From CAVVMA01 sp963788205 (lineage in GTDB: Bacteria > Desulfobacterota > Binatia > Binatales > Binataceae), in assembly GCA_963788205.1 (NCBI GenBank), contig CAWBGG010000002.1:496001-560000 (forward strand): a DNA stretch of 64,000 nucleotides, in the 5' to 3' direction. Under the pieces are notes generated by a model that searched no databases, was not told where the DNA came from, and saw only the letters and a list, made by a program, of their open reading frames with translations. Positions 1 to 9,922 of the stretch are shown in pieces (within the stretch, counting starts at the first letter, position 1; each line of letters starts with the position of its first letter). The position numbers and the translations under genes were made by a program.

Positions 1-2
1 GC

Positions 3-1067
3 GACGTCGCGGTGACTTTCAGCCCCACCGCTGCCAAGGGGGCCAAGGTTACCGGCACGCTGACAATCAAGGATAACGCGTCGAACAGCCCTCAGACTGT
101 ACGCCTTTCCGGGACGAAGTTGGAACCTTTCACGGCTCTCACCGCCAGGATGAGAACCGCTCGTGCCGGTCACACGGCGACGCTTCTCCCTGACGGCCAG
201 GTCCTCTTGACCGGTGGGTTCGATAATATCTTCGGCGCTGCTCTCAACACCGCGGAGCTGTACGACCCCACGGCCAATACCTTCACGGCCCTCAGCGCAA
301 GGATGAGGGCCGCGCGTAATTTCCACACGGCGACCCTGCTCCTCAGCGGCCAGGTCCTCATTACTGGCGGGTCGCCTGATCCCAACGGCAACGGTCTCCG
401 GACTGCGGAGTTCTACGACCCCGAGACCCAGACCTTCACCGCCCTCACCGCCAAATTGACGACTGGTCGTGGTGGTCACACGGCGACCCTGCTCGCCGAC
501 GGCCAAGTCCTCTTGACCGGAGGGTTTGATAACGACGGCTCTCTCAACAGCGCAGAGTTGTACGACCCCGAGGCCAACACCTTCACGGCCCTCAGCGCCA
601 CGATGACGACTGCTCGTGAGGACCACACAGCGACCCTGCTCCCCAACGGCCTGGTCCTCCTGACCGGGGGCGCGGACCGTGTCCACAAGCAAAACACTAT
701 ACTCAAAAGTGCAGAAGTGTATGACCCCGTTGAACAGACCTTCACGGCCCTGACTGCCAGGATGACAACAGCTCGTGACGGCCACACCGCGACCCTACTC
801 CCCAGCGGCCAGGTCCTCTTGACCGGCGGGGGGCGAGTAGTCTCCCCGAGCGCCCTCACCGTTCTCAACACTGCGGAATTGTACGACCCCGAGGCGCAGG
901 CCTTCACGGCCCTGACCGCCACGATGACAACTCCTCGCGTTTTGCACGCGGCGACCCTGCTCCCGAACGGCCAGGTCCTCTTGACCGGCGGGGGGTATGG
1001 CCCCGCCGAGACCTCCTTCACCGTTCTCAACACCGCAGAGTTGTACGATCCGTCGGCAGGCGAATAA
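3..1067 (+). CDS. Kelch-repeat surface protein, 5' truncated by the window edge
   Basis: The frame is open from the first bases, so the true start lies upstream; a GTG at 12 is internal. The first ~38 residues look like the end of an Ig-like choice-of-anchor D/ASPM-SPD-2-Hydin domain (TFSP, then a T-G-T-L-T-I strand and LSGT). Six kelch-type repeats of about 50 residues follow, each with the pattern FTAL, M-x-T-x-R, HTATLLP, GQVLLTGG and TAELYDP. Kelch repeats fold as beta-propeller blades, and six or seven would close a propeller. With an anchor-type domain this suggests an exported or surface protein, which is inference. The gene ends in TAA and is followed by a 139-bp spacer. The repeats are very similar in DNA, so recombinational copy-number change is plausible. 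Specific function unknown. Confidence 0.8.
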   Translation, partial: DVAVTFSPTAAKGAKVTGTLTIKDNASNSPQTVRLSGTKLEPFTALTARMRTARAGHTATLLPDGQVLLTGGFDNIFGAALNTAELYDPTANTFTALSARMRAARNFHTATLLLSGQVLITGGSPDPNGNGLRTAEFYDPETQTFTALTAKLTTGRGGHTATLLADGQVLLTGGFDNDGSLNSAELYDPEANTFTALSATMTTAREDHTATLLPNGLVLLTGGADRVHKQNTILKSAEVYDPVEQTFTALTARMTTARDGHTATLLPSGQVLLTGGGRVVSPSALTVLNTAELYDPEAQAFTALTATMTTPRVLHAATLLPNGQVLLTGGGYGPAETSFTVLNTAELYDPSAGE

Positions 1068-1206
1068 GTCGTTTCAAATCCCGCGAGAAGCTAGGGGCCT
1101 GAACAATTTCAATCAACGGGCTCGACCAAAACCGGGCTTGCCGAGGGAGGCCGTTCGGTCTACAACAGCGCCTTAGATTCGGAAGCATCTGGTCATCGCC
1201 GGGAGC

Positions 1207-2356
1207 ATGTCGGAGTTGGGACGCGCGGAGCAGGCGGAGCGTTTTTATCTTCCCGAGCTGGACGTCATCCGATGTTTCGCATTCCTGAGCGTTTTCGTCT
1301 TTCATCTTTCCCGGTCGTTCCCGCGATCACCAGCCGCTCCCGAGAGTCCGGCCACAGCCGCATACTTTCTTGCGGGATCGTTCGGGGTCGATCTCTTCTT
1401 CGTGCTCAGCTCGTACCTGATCACCGAGCTGTTGCTCAGAGAGCGGGCAAGAACCGGAACGATCGACGTGAAGGCTTTCTACGTCCGGCGAATGCTGAGA
1501 ATCTGGCCGCTGTATTTCTTCTTTCTGATCTTCGCGCTCGTGCTGTCGATCGTCTTGCCGAGGCTCTTCCCGGTCCGGGCCGTCTATTTGGCCGCCTGCT
1601 TTCTACTGGTTGGAAACCTCGCGATGGCGGTGCTGGGACCGCCGCTTTCAGTCATCGACCCGCTCTGGAGCATCTCGGTCGAAGAGCAATTCTACCTGTT
1701 CTGGCCGTTGGTCGTGCGGCGTGCATCGAGGCGAGGGTTGGTGCGGGCCGCGATAGGGTTGCTCGCGCTGGCCACGCTGGCGCGAATCGTGTCGTGGCGG
1801 ATGGGCCTTCCCCCCATGGCGAGCTGGTACAACACGCTGACCCGGCTGGACCCAATCGCGATCGGAATCCTGCTCGCGGCCATACCGCGCGACGTTCCTG
1901 GCAAATCTGGGCCGGATGACGCGTGCCGGCCTGTTTGCCGCCGGCGTAGCGAGCTGGCTGCTTACCTGCCGCTTCGGTTTTCCGTGGGGCGCCTCAACTC
2001 TCATCCAGGTTCTGATCAGCTACCCCGCGGGGGTGTTGGGATGTGGCGCTATTCTGATTTCCGCTCTGGGCGTCCGGCAAAGCGGTCCGGCCATCCTGTT
2101 GAACCGGCCGATGATGTATATGGGCAAGATTTCTTACGGCCTGTATGTCTATCACCCGTTTGCGATCGCAATCGGCAGGTTGCTGGGCCTGATTTGTTTC
2201 CACCGGGGCTGGGATCAGCTCTCATTGGAGCTTCTATACTTCGCGGTGAGCATCGCGCTGACGCTCGGCCTCGCCGCGGCTTCGTATCGATGGCTGGAGA
2301 CGCCGTTCCTGAGGCTCAAACGCCGCTTCACGCGTGTGCCCTCGCGGCTGGTCTAG
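1207..2356 (+). pseudogene. Acyltransferase 3 (OafA/YrhL-type) membrane protein, frameshifted
   Basis: Starts MSELGRAEQ. The early segment (LPELDVIRCFAFLSVFVFHL) is the family's N-terminal helix with its conserved histidine, and FYVRRMLRIWPLYFF, WSISVEEQFYLFWP and YGLYVYHPF are hallmark acyltransferase-3 motifs. These integral enzymes transfer acyl groups to sugars of O-antigen, exopolysaccharide or lipids. The reading frame moves by one at about 1885-1894, inside a CG-repeat (cgcgcg): residues before it are in frame 1 and the last ~155 residues, including the final helices, are in frame 2 ending TAG at 2354. Together the two parts give the normal ~380-residue length. Either a real frameshift or an assembly indel; marked as a pseudogene because no single frame encodes the whole protein. 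Confidence 0.75.
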
Positions 2357-2503
2357 GAAGCCGCCGCCGGGCTTCGGAGCAATAGTCTCGGCGGCGACGG
2401 GACGGGCTCGGCCGGCATTCCGAGAATCGGCGAATGCTTTGATCGATCATCGGTAGAGGCAGACACCTCATCCGCTCGCGGATTCGGCATCTTCTCCTGA
2501 TCC

Positions 2504-2562
2504 GAAGTAGGACCGGCGTCTCGCCGGTCGCGGCCGGCGGGCCGCCCCCCGGCGGCCGGCGC
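2504..2562. repeat. REP-like unit plus GC hairpin in the spacer after the acyltransferase
   Basis: The sequence 2504-2529 (gaagtaggaccggcgt...gccggtc) is nearly identical to the REP arms at 63622-63694, next to the RAYT gene at the right end of the window. It is followed at about 2530-2562 by a very GC-rich inverted repeat (gcggccggcg against its complement). The rest of 2357-2671 holds no recognisable gene. The unit could act as a transcription terminator for the acyltransferase, which is inference. Confidence 0.6.
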
Positions 2563-2671
2563 TATTTCGGATCGGCAGGGGATGCTGTGCCGTCCCGCCC
2601 AAACACCCTCTAGCCTAAGTGTTATATTTTCCATACATTTAGTTAAAGACCTGGGCTGAGGGGATGATCGT

Positions 2672-5600
2672 GTGCGCTGCGATTCGATTACCGCGCGAGC
2701 GCTGAGGAGCGCCCGGCTGTGCGCCTCCGCGGCGGCCTTGATCTGTCTGCTGGCGGACGCGGCGAGCGGGCAAACCGTCAGGCTGCGCGGGAATGCGCCG
2801 CACGCAGTCGGCAGCCTGGCTTCGACCCTCGAAGCTCCGGCGGCAAACCGCTCGATTTGCAAGTGATCCTTGCGCCGCGCGATCGCGCCGGCCTCGCCAC
2901 GCTGCTGCACGAGCAGCAGGATCCGGGCTCGCCGCGGTATCATAGATGGCTCACGCCGGCGGAGTTCGCCGCCCGCTTCGGGCCCCGCGAGGCCGACTTC
3001 AAGGCGGTCGAGGCCTGGCTGCTAGGGCAGGGGCTCACCATCACTTCCGCCGATTTGCCGCGCCGCTACATCCGCGCCGCCGGCTCGGTGTTGCAGGCCG
3101 AGCGCGCTTTTCAGGTCACGATCGTGGCGTCTGCCGACGGACGATCGTTCGGTAATCTGCAGGAGCCGTTGATTCCCGCCCGCTTCGACGGAGTTATCGC
3201 GCACGTCGAAGGACTGGACAATCTAAGCGCCAGCATTGCCGCCTTCCAGACGCGTCCGGACCGGGCGCATCTTGAGCCCGTCGCAGGTGCCGGCCACGCG
3301 CCCGTGATGCCGTCGTTCGAGCTGGCCGCGCTGTTCGAGGATGCGGGAGAAATCGCTCGCCCCGCCAAAACGCAGCCCGAGGTTCTCTTCGGCGGTGTCG
3401 CCGCCTTCGGACCGTCTGACCTGTACACGTTTTACGACGAATCGCCGGTGCTGAGCGGCGGAATCACCGGCAAGAACTCGGATTGCATCGCGCTGGTCGA
3501 GGACTCCAACTACCTGACCAGCTCGGTCGCGCTGTTCGACAGCACGTTCCTTTCCAGCGACGCCGCCCCGAGCATCACCAACCGTTTTCCGACCGCCGAT
3601 CCCGGCCAGACCGGCGACGAGGCCGAGGCGCTGCTGGATATCGAATGGGCCCATGCGGTCGCGCCCGCGACGCCGATTCGCGTCTACATCGGCAATCCGT
3701 CCGACTACATAGTCGATCCCCTTTCCGACGCGATCGGGCAGGCGGTCGGCGACAATGCCTGCTCGGCAATCAGTATCAGCTTTTCCATTTGCGGCGCATC
3801 CGACAGCTATTTCACCGGGGTGCTCGATCCGCTCTTCGCGCGGGCCGCTGCGCAGGGACAATCGGTGTTCGTCTCCGCCGGCGACTCCGGCGCGGCCGGC
3901 GTGGTTTTCGATCCGAGCACCTATTCGTGCGCGGTGGGCACGAGCCAGAACGTAAACGAGATGTCGGCCGACCCGTGGGTGACCTCGGTCGGCGGCACCG
4001 AGTTCACTCCCGACTACAATTCATCTCACAACGACGTAGGCTCGGTCGCCGAGCAGGTCTGGGACGAGGCCGGCTACGCGACCGGCGGCGGCTCCAGCAA
4101 GGTTTTCTCCAAGCCCGGCTTTCAGAGCGGCGTTGACCCTTCCGTCACTCAACGCGAGGTCCCCGATGTCGCGATGATGGCGTCGCCCGACCTGCCGGGC
4201 GTCTTCATGGGGATGGACTCCGATGGCGCGGCGGCGATCGGATGCTGTTACGGGGGAACGAGCCTCTCGGCACCGATGTGGGCGGGAATTACTGAGCTGA
4301 TCCAGCAGGCGGCGAGCGAGCGGCAGGGCACGCTCAACGCGCGCATCTACCAACTCGGCGCGGCGGGCAGTCCCGCGCTGCGCGACGTCACCTCGGGCTC
4401 GAACTCTTTCAACGGCGTGACGGGTTTCACGGCCGTAACCGGCTACGATCAGGCCACCGGATGGGGCTCGCCTGATATCGCGCGGTTGATCGCGGCCCTG
4501 CCGACCGTCACGCCGACGCCGTCACCAACTCCGAGCGCGACTCCGACGGCGACCCCCACCAATACGCCGACACCCACGCCGTCACCATCGCCCTCGGCAA
4601 CTCCTCCGCCGACGCCTACGAATACGCCGACGCCGAGTCAGACTCCGAGCCCGACGCCATCGCCAACGCCTTCGCCTTCGCCAACGCCGACTCCGACCGC
4701 GACTGCGGCGCCGACATTTACGCCGGCTCCGACCGCGACGCCGACACCCACACCGACCGCCACGACGGCTCCTACCGCAACCCCGACGCCTACGCCGGCG
4801 CCGACCGCGACCGCTTCGCCGACTGCGACTGCGCCGGCGACTTTCACGCCGGTTCCTACAGCCACTCCAAGCGCAGCGCCGACCGCCAGCGCAGCGCCGA
4901 CCCCGACGCCCACCGCCACGCTCGCAGCGACGCCGACCCCCACGCCGACTGCGATTGCGGCTCCGACCGTGAGTCCGACGCCGACCGCGACTCCGATCGC
5001 GACGGCGTCTTCAACCCCGTCACCCGCGCCAACCCCGTCGCCCACGCCCATACCGAGCAGGACTGCGACCCAAACCCCAATATCGACCCCGACCCCGAGC
5101 CCAACGCCGACCGCGGCCGTTGCTCCCTCGGCAACCCCAACGCTTTCACCAAGCCCGACCGCCAGTCCGACCCCGATTCCCGCGCCGACGCCCAGTCGAA
5201 TTCCAACGCCGACCCCGAGCCCAACGCCGACCACGGCCGTCGCTCCCACATCGACACCAACGCTTTCGTCAACCCCGACTGCCAGTCCGACCCCGATTCC
5301 CGCGCCGACACCCAGTCGAACTCCGACGCCGACCCCCAGCCCAACGCCGACCGCGGCCGTTGCTCCCACCTCGACCCCAACGCTTTCACCAACCCCGACC
5401 GCCAGTCCGACCCCGATTCCTGCGTCGACACCCAGCCGAGCTCCAACCCCGACCCCGATTCGCGCCCCGACGCCGAGTCAGACTCCGAGCCCGACTCCGA
5501 CACCGACGGCGGCTCCTACGGCGACCGCTATGCCCACAACCGTCGTGACGCCTACGCCGACCGTCACGCCGACTCCAACCGCGACCGCAGCTCCTACCGC

Positions 5601-6808
5601 GACCGCGACGGCCACGCTCGCAGCGACACCCACAGCAGCGCCGACTCAAAGCGCAACGCCGACGCCGACTCCCAGTCCCGTTCCGACCGTGACTCCATCG
5701 CCAACCGCCAGCCAGGCTCCGACCGCCAGCTTGACGGCGACTGCCACGCCGAGCGCAGCGCCAACCGCGTCATCGACTCCCACTCCGACGCTCGCGCCGA
5801 CGCCGACGCCCACGGCGATACCCACTCAGACCGCGACACCCGCGCCAACTTTCACGCCAGTGGCGACCGCGACACCCGCGCCGACGGCGACGATCGCGGT
5901 CGAGTCCACGCCGACTATCGCGCCGCCGGCCGCGACGGCGACTACGCTCCCGACGGCGACGCCGACGCCGGTGCCGCCGCTGGTCATCAGGGTCAATTCG
6001 CCTACCGACACCGACTACGGCCTCGATGAGCCCGTGACGGCGAACTACTCATGCTCGGGCGGGAACGGCACGGTGACGGCTTGCGCCGGTCCGGTTACCA
6101 GTGGCGGCGCGATTGATACTTCCGCGGTCGGCGCCAAGAGTTTCACCGTGACCGCCAAGGACAGTCTGGGCGACGTCGCGGTTGAGGCGGTGGACTACTC
6201 GATCCTCCCGATCTCGACGATCAGCCTTTCCTTTGCCCCGCAACTGCTCGGTACCACCAGCGCGGCCCAGGACGTGGCATTGATCAACACACAAGCCAGC
6301 GCGATGGAGCTGTCGCGTATCAGCGCCGGTGGCGATTTCATCCAAACCAACACATGTCCGCGGGCGTTGGTGGCGGGCGGCCGATGCGACATCGCGGTCA
6401 GGTTCGCGCCGAAAGCCGCCGGAGCCCGATCCGGCGATCTGACGATCGTCGAGGGCGGCAACTCGATGGTCGTCAGCTTAAACGGCGTCGGCGCCGGGGC
6501 GCAGCTTTCGCCGTCGAGCCTGAGCTTCAAGTCGCGGACGGTTGGCGCCGCCAGCGCCGCGAAGATCGTGACGCTGGCCAACAAGCAGGGCACGCAGCTT
6601 GATATCGCCGGGATCGCGGTCAGCGGCGATTTCGTCGAGACCAACAACTGCGGCGCCGCGCTGCGGCCGGATTCGAGCTGTCACATTTCGGTGAGTTTCG
6701 CGCCTGGCCGTGGCCGGAAAAAAGCTTTCCGGCGCGCTGACCGTCAGCGCCGATTCGGCGATCGCGCCCCCGAGCGTCAGCCTCATCGGCACGGCCACGC
6801 AGAACTGA
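2672..6808 (+). CDS. Secreted S53 (sedolisin/kumamolisin-type) protease with Pro/Thr-rich linker and anchor domains; two frameshifts
   Basis: The start is GTG 2672 behind GAGGGG, giving a clear signal peptide (hydrophobic core AALICLLADAASG). A frameshift at about 2836-2852 moves this to the main frame. There follow a pro-kumamolisin activation domain (QDPGSPRYHRWLTPAEF), the S53 catalytic domain with E-x-x-x-D (EALLD), oxyanion Asp in SAGDSGA and the Ser motif GGTSLSAP, then ~490 residues of Pro/Thr/Ala repeats (4500-5985), and two ASPM-SPD-2-Hydin-like domains (SLSFAPQLLGTTSAAQ; SLSFKSRTVGAASAAK). A second frameshift near 6705 (apparently one extra G) hides the true C-terminus, which reads KLSGALTVSAD and ends IGTATQN with TGA at 6806. 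S53 enzymes are acid endopeptidases that self-activate after secretion. The catalytic domain lies wholly in one frame. It is convergent with the SCO gene, 7 bp apart. Confidence 0.85.
5091..5450 (+). repeat. 120-bp tandem repeat (three copies) within the protease linker
   Basis: Landmark ccgcggccgttgctccc recurs at 5112, 5232 (variant) and 5352, an exact 120-bp period, so a 40-residue unit of Pro/Thr/Ser is repeated three times. The repeat lies within a longer degenerate region (4500-5985) of ccgac-rich hexamers encoding PTPT-type linker. Such linkers are usually extended and often glycosylated in secreted enzymes (general knowledge). The antisense strand is open in long stretches because of the codon bias; those frames are not genes. 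Confidence 0.85.
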
Positions 6809-6815
6809 GCCGCGC

Positions 6816-7439
6816 TCAGCCCGTGCTGGCTGCCTTTCTCAGGTCGGCGGCGATGTCCTGCGGCTTGGCGATCGACCCGCTGTATTCCTTGAGCTCGTGG
6901 CCGTCCGGTCCGATCAGGAACATATCCGCTACGTGCGCGACCGAGCCGTCGGGCTCGATTTCGCGCCGCAGCTTGAGCAGGTTCATCACGTGGTCGATCT
7001 CGGACGGCGCGCCGGTAAGAAAGGTCCAGCCCTGGTCCTCGGCTCCCTGCTCCTTGGAATACTTGAGCAGCGCCTGCGGATTATCGTGCTCGGGATCGAT
7101 CGTGATCGAGATCATCGCGACCTTGCTGCCGAGATCGGGTCCCAAACGCAGCGCGACGTTGGCGAGCTTGGCCGTCAGCATCAGGCACGGGCCGGGGCAG
7201 CTGGTGTAGATGAAATCGACCAGCACCGGCAGGCCTTTCAGCGAGTCAAGCGAAAAACTGTTGCCGTGCTGATCGAGCAGGGCGGTCTTCGGCAAGCAAT
7301 CGCCCTTGCTCGCGACGTCGTATCCGCCTGATTCCGACACGGGCTGGTCGCTGCCACTGATGCTAGCCGATTTGCATCCGCATGCGATCGCGGCGACGAT
7401 TGCGATCGACCCGGCGATCGTCAGCCATTCACGCCGCAT
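6816..7439 (-). CDS. SCO1/SenC family copper/thiol protein (paralogue A)
   Basis: The start ATG 7439 follows TTAGGAG at good spacing; longer upstream starts lack this. A short lipoprotein-like signal (IACGCKS) precedes a thioredoxin-fold SCO domain with DFIYTSCPGPC, the Cu-binding CxxxC, and the distal His in VAHVADMFLIGPDG. SCO proteins deliver copper to the CuA site of cytochrome oxidase or act as periplasmic thiol-redox proteins. It is the last gene of the minus-strand metal/redox cluster, and its start overlaps the end of the MauE-like gene by 11 bp, indicating translational coupling. It is one of three paralogues within 4 kb, all with the same CPGPC motif. About 208 residues, normal for the family. 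Which oxidase or target it serves cannot be seen. Confidence 0.88.
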   Translation of the reverse strand: MRREWLTIAGSIAIVAAIACGCKSASISGSDQPVSESGGYDVASKGDCLPKTALLDQHGNSFSLDSLKGLPVLVDFIYTSCPGPCLMLTAKLANVALRLGPDLGSKVAMISITIDPEHDNPQALLKYSKEQGAEDQGWTFLTGAPSEIDHVMNLLKLRREIEPDGSVAHVADMFLIGPDGHELKEYSGSIAKPQDIAADLRKAASTG

Positions 7440-7890
7440 GTGATTCGCTCCTAACAGCGACGCGCGACGGCAACGACCATCGGTACACGGCCAGCGCCGC
7501 CGCCAGCATCGCGAGGTCTCGGCCCAAGTCCCACCACATATCGCCGCGCGTGGCGGGGCCGCCGACACCGAAGCATCCGCAATCGATCGTGATCCCGCGC
7601 GCGAGCGCAGAGGCGATCGCGGTGGTATAGGCGCCGAGCGTGATCAGCAACGCCAGCGCGGCCACACGCCGGAACCATCCGAGGAAGAGCATCACGCCCG
7701 TGGCAATCTCGAACACCGGCACCGCCAGCGCGAAAGAGTTGATCAACGCCAGCGGCACGATTCCGAACGCAGCGATCGTGTCCGCCATCGCCAGCGGGTT
7801 GCTGATCTTGATCGCGCCCGCATAGACGAACAGCCCGCCGAGCACCACCGAGATGGCGACCGTTTTGTACTTCATCGCAAACGCTTTCAT
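7429..7890 (-). CDS. MauE/DoxX-like membrane protein
   Basis: A 153-residue protein with four predicted membrane segments (from AISVVLGGLFVYAGAIK to LAMLAAALAVYRW). The motif TIDCGCFG between helices 3 and 4 is characteristic of MauE-type proteins, which support disulfide formation or maturation of methylamine dehydrogenase; related DoxX proteins serve thiol or terminal-oxidase systems. An AAGGA ribosome site precedes ATG 7890. The gene lies between the rhodanese gene (4-bp gap) and SCO A (overlap). No mau structural genes are present, so a general periplasmic thiol role, perhaps keeping the SCO or TlpA cysteines in the right redox state, is more likely; this is inference. Confidence 0.8.
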   Translation of the reverse strand: MKAFAMKYKTVAISVVLGGLFVYAGAIKISNPLAMADTIAAFGIVPLALINSFALAVPVFEIATGVMLFLGWFRRVAALALLITLGAYTTAIASALARGITIDCGCFGVGGPATRGDMWWDLGRDLAMLAAALAVYRWSLPSRVAVRSESHAA

Positions 7891-7894
7891 GCGA

Positions 7895-8485
7895 TCAGTC
7901 CTTCGCCACCGGAAGATTCGCCTGCGACCATTCCTCCCATCCGCCGGTGAATACCCTGACGTTGGAAAAGCCCAGACTGAGCAGCGCGCTGGCTACCAGC
8001 TTGCTGTCGTGGCACTCCCCGCCCGAGCAGTAGACAATCACCGGCCGATCGTGGCTCGCGTCGAGCTTTTTCGACAGCGCTTGGTAATCGTGCGCGAAGT
8101 CGTCGCGCGCGAGATTGAGCGCACCCGGAACGTGGCCCATCGCATAGAACGGCGCCGAGCGGGCATCGAGGATCAATGCGCTCCCGCCGTTGACGATCGG
8201 TTTGAATTCGCCCAGTTCCAGGGTCTGCAGGTCGGAGGGCTGGAAGGGTGGGGCGTTCACGAGCGTAGTCAGCTCGGCGGCCAGCCGTTGCTCGGGCGAG
8301 CGGTAAACCAGCGGCAGGTGAGGGCTGTGAAACCGATTGAGGATTTGCCCCGCTGCCACGGCGAGCAGACCCACCAGCACTACGCCGCCAAGGTCGCGGA
8401 GCAAGACGGACGTTGTACGCGCGGTCTCGTGCCGGGTGAGATCGCGCGCGGGCGCCACTGACATATTGGGCGAGGTGGTACTCAT
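7895..8485 (-). CDS. Membrane-anchored rhodanese-domain protein
   Basis: ATG 8485 is chosen over the adjacent TTG 8488. One N-terminal membrane helix (LGGVVLVGLLAVAAGQIL) is followed by a single rhodanese domain in the last ~100 residues: LILDARSAPFYAMGHVPGALN and the active-site loop YCSGGECHDS with its catalytic Cys, then GFSNVRVFTGGWEEW. Rhodaneses move sulfane sulfur or bind metals and thiols. The topology places the domain in the periplasm, with the neighbouring cytochrome c (8-bp gap) and SCO proteins. The loop CSGGEC has a second Cys, which may allow disulfide chemistry. Target unknown. Confidence 0.88.
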   Translation of the reverse strand: MSTTSPNMSVAPARDLTRHETARTTSVLLRDLGGVVLVGLLAVAAGQILNRFHSPHLPLVYRSPEQRLAAELTTLVNAPPFQPSDLQTLELGEFKPIVNGGSALILDARSAPFYAMGHVPGALNLARDDFAHDYQALSKKLDASHDRPVIVYCSGGECHDSKLVASALLSLGFSNVRVFTGGWEEWSQANLPVAKD

Positions 8486-8496
8486 CAAGGCCTATT

Positions 8497-8910
8497 CTAC
8501 TGCGCCGCCCCGTGTGAGGGCGACGCTTGATGGTCGCGGCAAAAGTGGCGTACGTAAGCGACCAGCGCGTGGATTTGGCCGTCGTCGAGCGCGCCGCCCC
8601 ACGCGGGCATTTCGGCGCTCATCCCGGCGGCCAGCCCGCCCTGCTTGATGACCTTGAAGAATTGGTCGTCCGAAACCTTGCCGGTTGCACCGCAATCAGA
8701 AAGATCGTCGGGCGGCGCTTCAAGCTGATGCGACTGCGGCCCGTCGCCGCGTCCCTTGGCGCCGTGACAGTTCGTGCAATAGCGCGAGTAGTCACGCGCG
8801 GTCGGCGCGCTGTCGGCGGCGCGCACGATCGCGGTTGAAGCCACGACGATCGCGGCGGCGAGCGCCGTTTGTTGCGCGACGATGAACCGCCGCTGGCGCA
8901 TCGATCTCAT
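8497..8910 (-). CDS. Class I c-type cytochrome, periplasmic
   Basis: A signal peptide (QTALAAAIVVASTAIVRAAD) is followed by one haem-attachment site CTNCH in the context DYSRYCTNCHGAKGRGDGP, a small class I fold, and a distal methionine candidate in MPAWGGALDDGQIHALVAYVR. 137 residues before processing. It probably carries electrons in the periplasm, for example to an oxidase or from the multicopper oxidase substrate. It lies 3 bp from SCO B and 8 bp from the rhodanese gene, in one transcription unit. ATG 8901 (MRQRRF) is an alternative start. Confidence 0.88.
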   Translation of the reverse strand: MRSMRQRRFIVAQQTALAAAIVVASTAIVRAADSAPTARDYSRYCTNCHGAKGRGDGPQSHQLEAPPDDLSDCGATGKVSDDQFFKVIKQGGLAAGMSAEMPAWGGALDDGQIHALVAYVRHFCRDHQASPSHGAAQ

Positions 8911-8913
8911 CGC

Positions 8914-9531
8914 TCAGCCGCGCGCCAGGAGCTTCTGGACGTCCTGGGCCACGTCGTCAACCTTCACGTCGCTGGGATTGTACTCGCGGCGCTGCAGGCC
9001 GTCGGGCCCGAGCAGGAAGAACGCGATGATGTGCTCCACGGTGCCGTCGGAATCGCGGATTCGCTCTAGCTTGTAGTCCTTGAGGAGCCCCTCTATTTGC
9101 TCGGGTTTTCCGGTCAGGAAAATCCATCCACTGCGATCGGCGCCCTGCCGTTTGGCGTAGTCCGCGAGCTGTTGCGGCCCGTCGTGCTCGGGATCGATCG
9201 TCACCGATACCACCTCGACTTTGCCGCCGAGCTCGGCGCCCAACCGGTCGGCCACGCGCGACATCTTGGCCGTCATCATCTGACACGGCCCCGGGCAGCT
9301 GGTGTAGATGAAATCCACCAGCGTGGGATGGCCCTTCAGCGATGCGAGATCAACCGGATGGCCGTGCTGATCGGTGAGCACCAGATGCGGCAAGCAATCG
9401 GTGTCGTTGATCGCCTTCATCGCGTCGTCCGATCCGGAGTCGCACGCCGCGACGGTCAGCATCAATGCGAATGTCGCCAGCAACGCGGCGATCGCGGATC
9501 GCGCGATCGCCGACTGATGAGCGCGCGTCAT
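8914..9531 (-). CDS. SCO1/SenC family copper/thiol protein (paralogue B)
   Basis: 205 residues with a lipoprotein-like signal (LMLTVAACDSGSD), then the SCO thioredoxin fold with SCPGPC (CxxxC) and the His ligand in VEHIIAFFLLGPDG. The features TDCLPHLVLTDQHG and VTIDPEHDGP are shared with paralogues A and C. Its ATG overlaps the stop of the YHS-protein gene in an ATGA arrangement, so the two are translationally coupled. Copper delivery to a terminal oxidase or thiol exchange with the TlpA protein are the standard roles. The three SCO copies have diverged enough that an old duplication is likely. Confidence 0.88.
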   Translation of the reverse strand: MTRAHQSAIARSAIAALLATFALMLTVAACDSGSDDAMKAINDTDCLPHLVLTDQHGHPVDLASLKGHPTLVDFIYTSCPGPCQMMTAKMSRVADRLGAELGGKVEVVSVTIDPEHDGPQQLADYAKRQGADRSGWIFLTGKPEQIEGLLKDYKLERIRDSDGTVEHIIAFFLLGPDGLQRREYNPSDVKVDDVAQDVQKLLARG

Positions 9532-9845
9532 TTCGTCGCCGCCTTATGCAGGTACATCTCGGGATGCTCCACGAACGCGTCGCGCTCCGAGCCGTCGCAG
9601 AAGTAGTAGTCCTTGCCCTGATACTCGGCGCCGGGCGTGTCGCTCTTGACGTGCAGGTTCATGCCGCAGACCGCGCACTTGGTGGCTTTGCCGACGTCCG
9701 CGGCATTCGGTGCGGCGAGCGCTTTGGCTATCGCGGGTGAATCGGCGCACCACGCCGGTGTTGATAGCGGCGCAATCACCAGTAGCGAAAGCGCGAACAG
9801 GATCGCCACTACAATTGGCAGGTTTGAACGTTTTACCGCTTTCAT
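9528..9845 (-). CDS. Exported YHS-domain (heavy-metal-binding type) protein
   Basis: ATG 9845 follows GAGGGATAAA and is preferred to the upstream in-frame start at 9908. A signal peptide or anchor (LPIVVAILFALSLLVIAPLS) is followed by a small metal-binding domain with CAVCGMNLHVKSDTPG and YYFCDGSERDAFVEHPEMYL, the YHS pattern also found in copper ATPases and related to NosL-type copper proteins. 105 residues. Located between SCO C and SCO B, it plausibly binds Cu(I) for transfer to SCO partners (inference). It overlaps SCO B by 4 bp. Confidence 0.82.
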   Translation of the reverse strand: MKAVKRSNLPIVVAILFALSLLVIAPLSTPAWCADSPAIAKALAAPNAADVGKATKCAVCGMNLHVKSDTPGAEYQGKDYYFCDGSERDAFVEHPEMYLHKAATK

Positions 9846-9922
9846 TTTATCCCTCGTACCATTTGGGTTTTTGGTCTTGTGATTTTGTAAACTTCGGTCC
9901 ATCGCCATCAGTTCCTTGCGGC

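Noticed and set aside
4638..5500. Long Val/Gly- and Ser-rich open frames on the minus strand
   Set aside because: They are antisense to the Pro/Thr-rich protease linker and arise from its GC-rich repeat; no start context or domain.
4500..5985. Possible CRISPR array
   Set aside because: Repeats are contiguous and coding, with no unique spacers and no cas genes.
6805..6819. Terminator between the protease and SCO genes
   Set aside because: A 6-bp stem (ctgagc/gctcag) without a T-tract, overlapping both gene ends; too weak to list.
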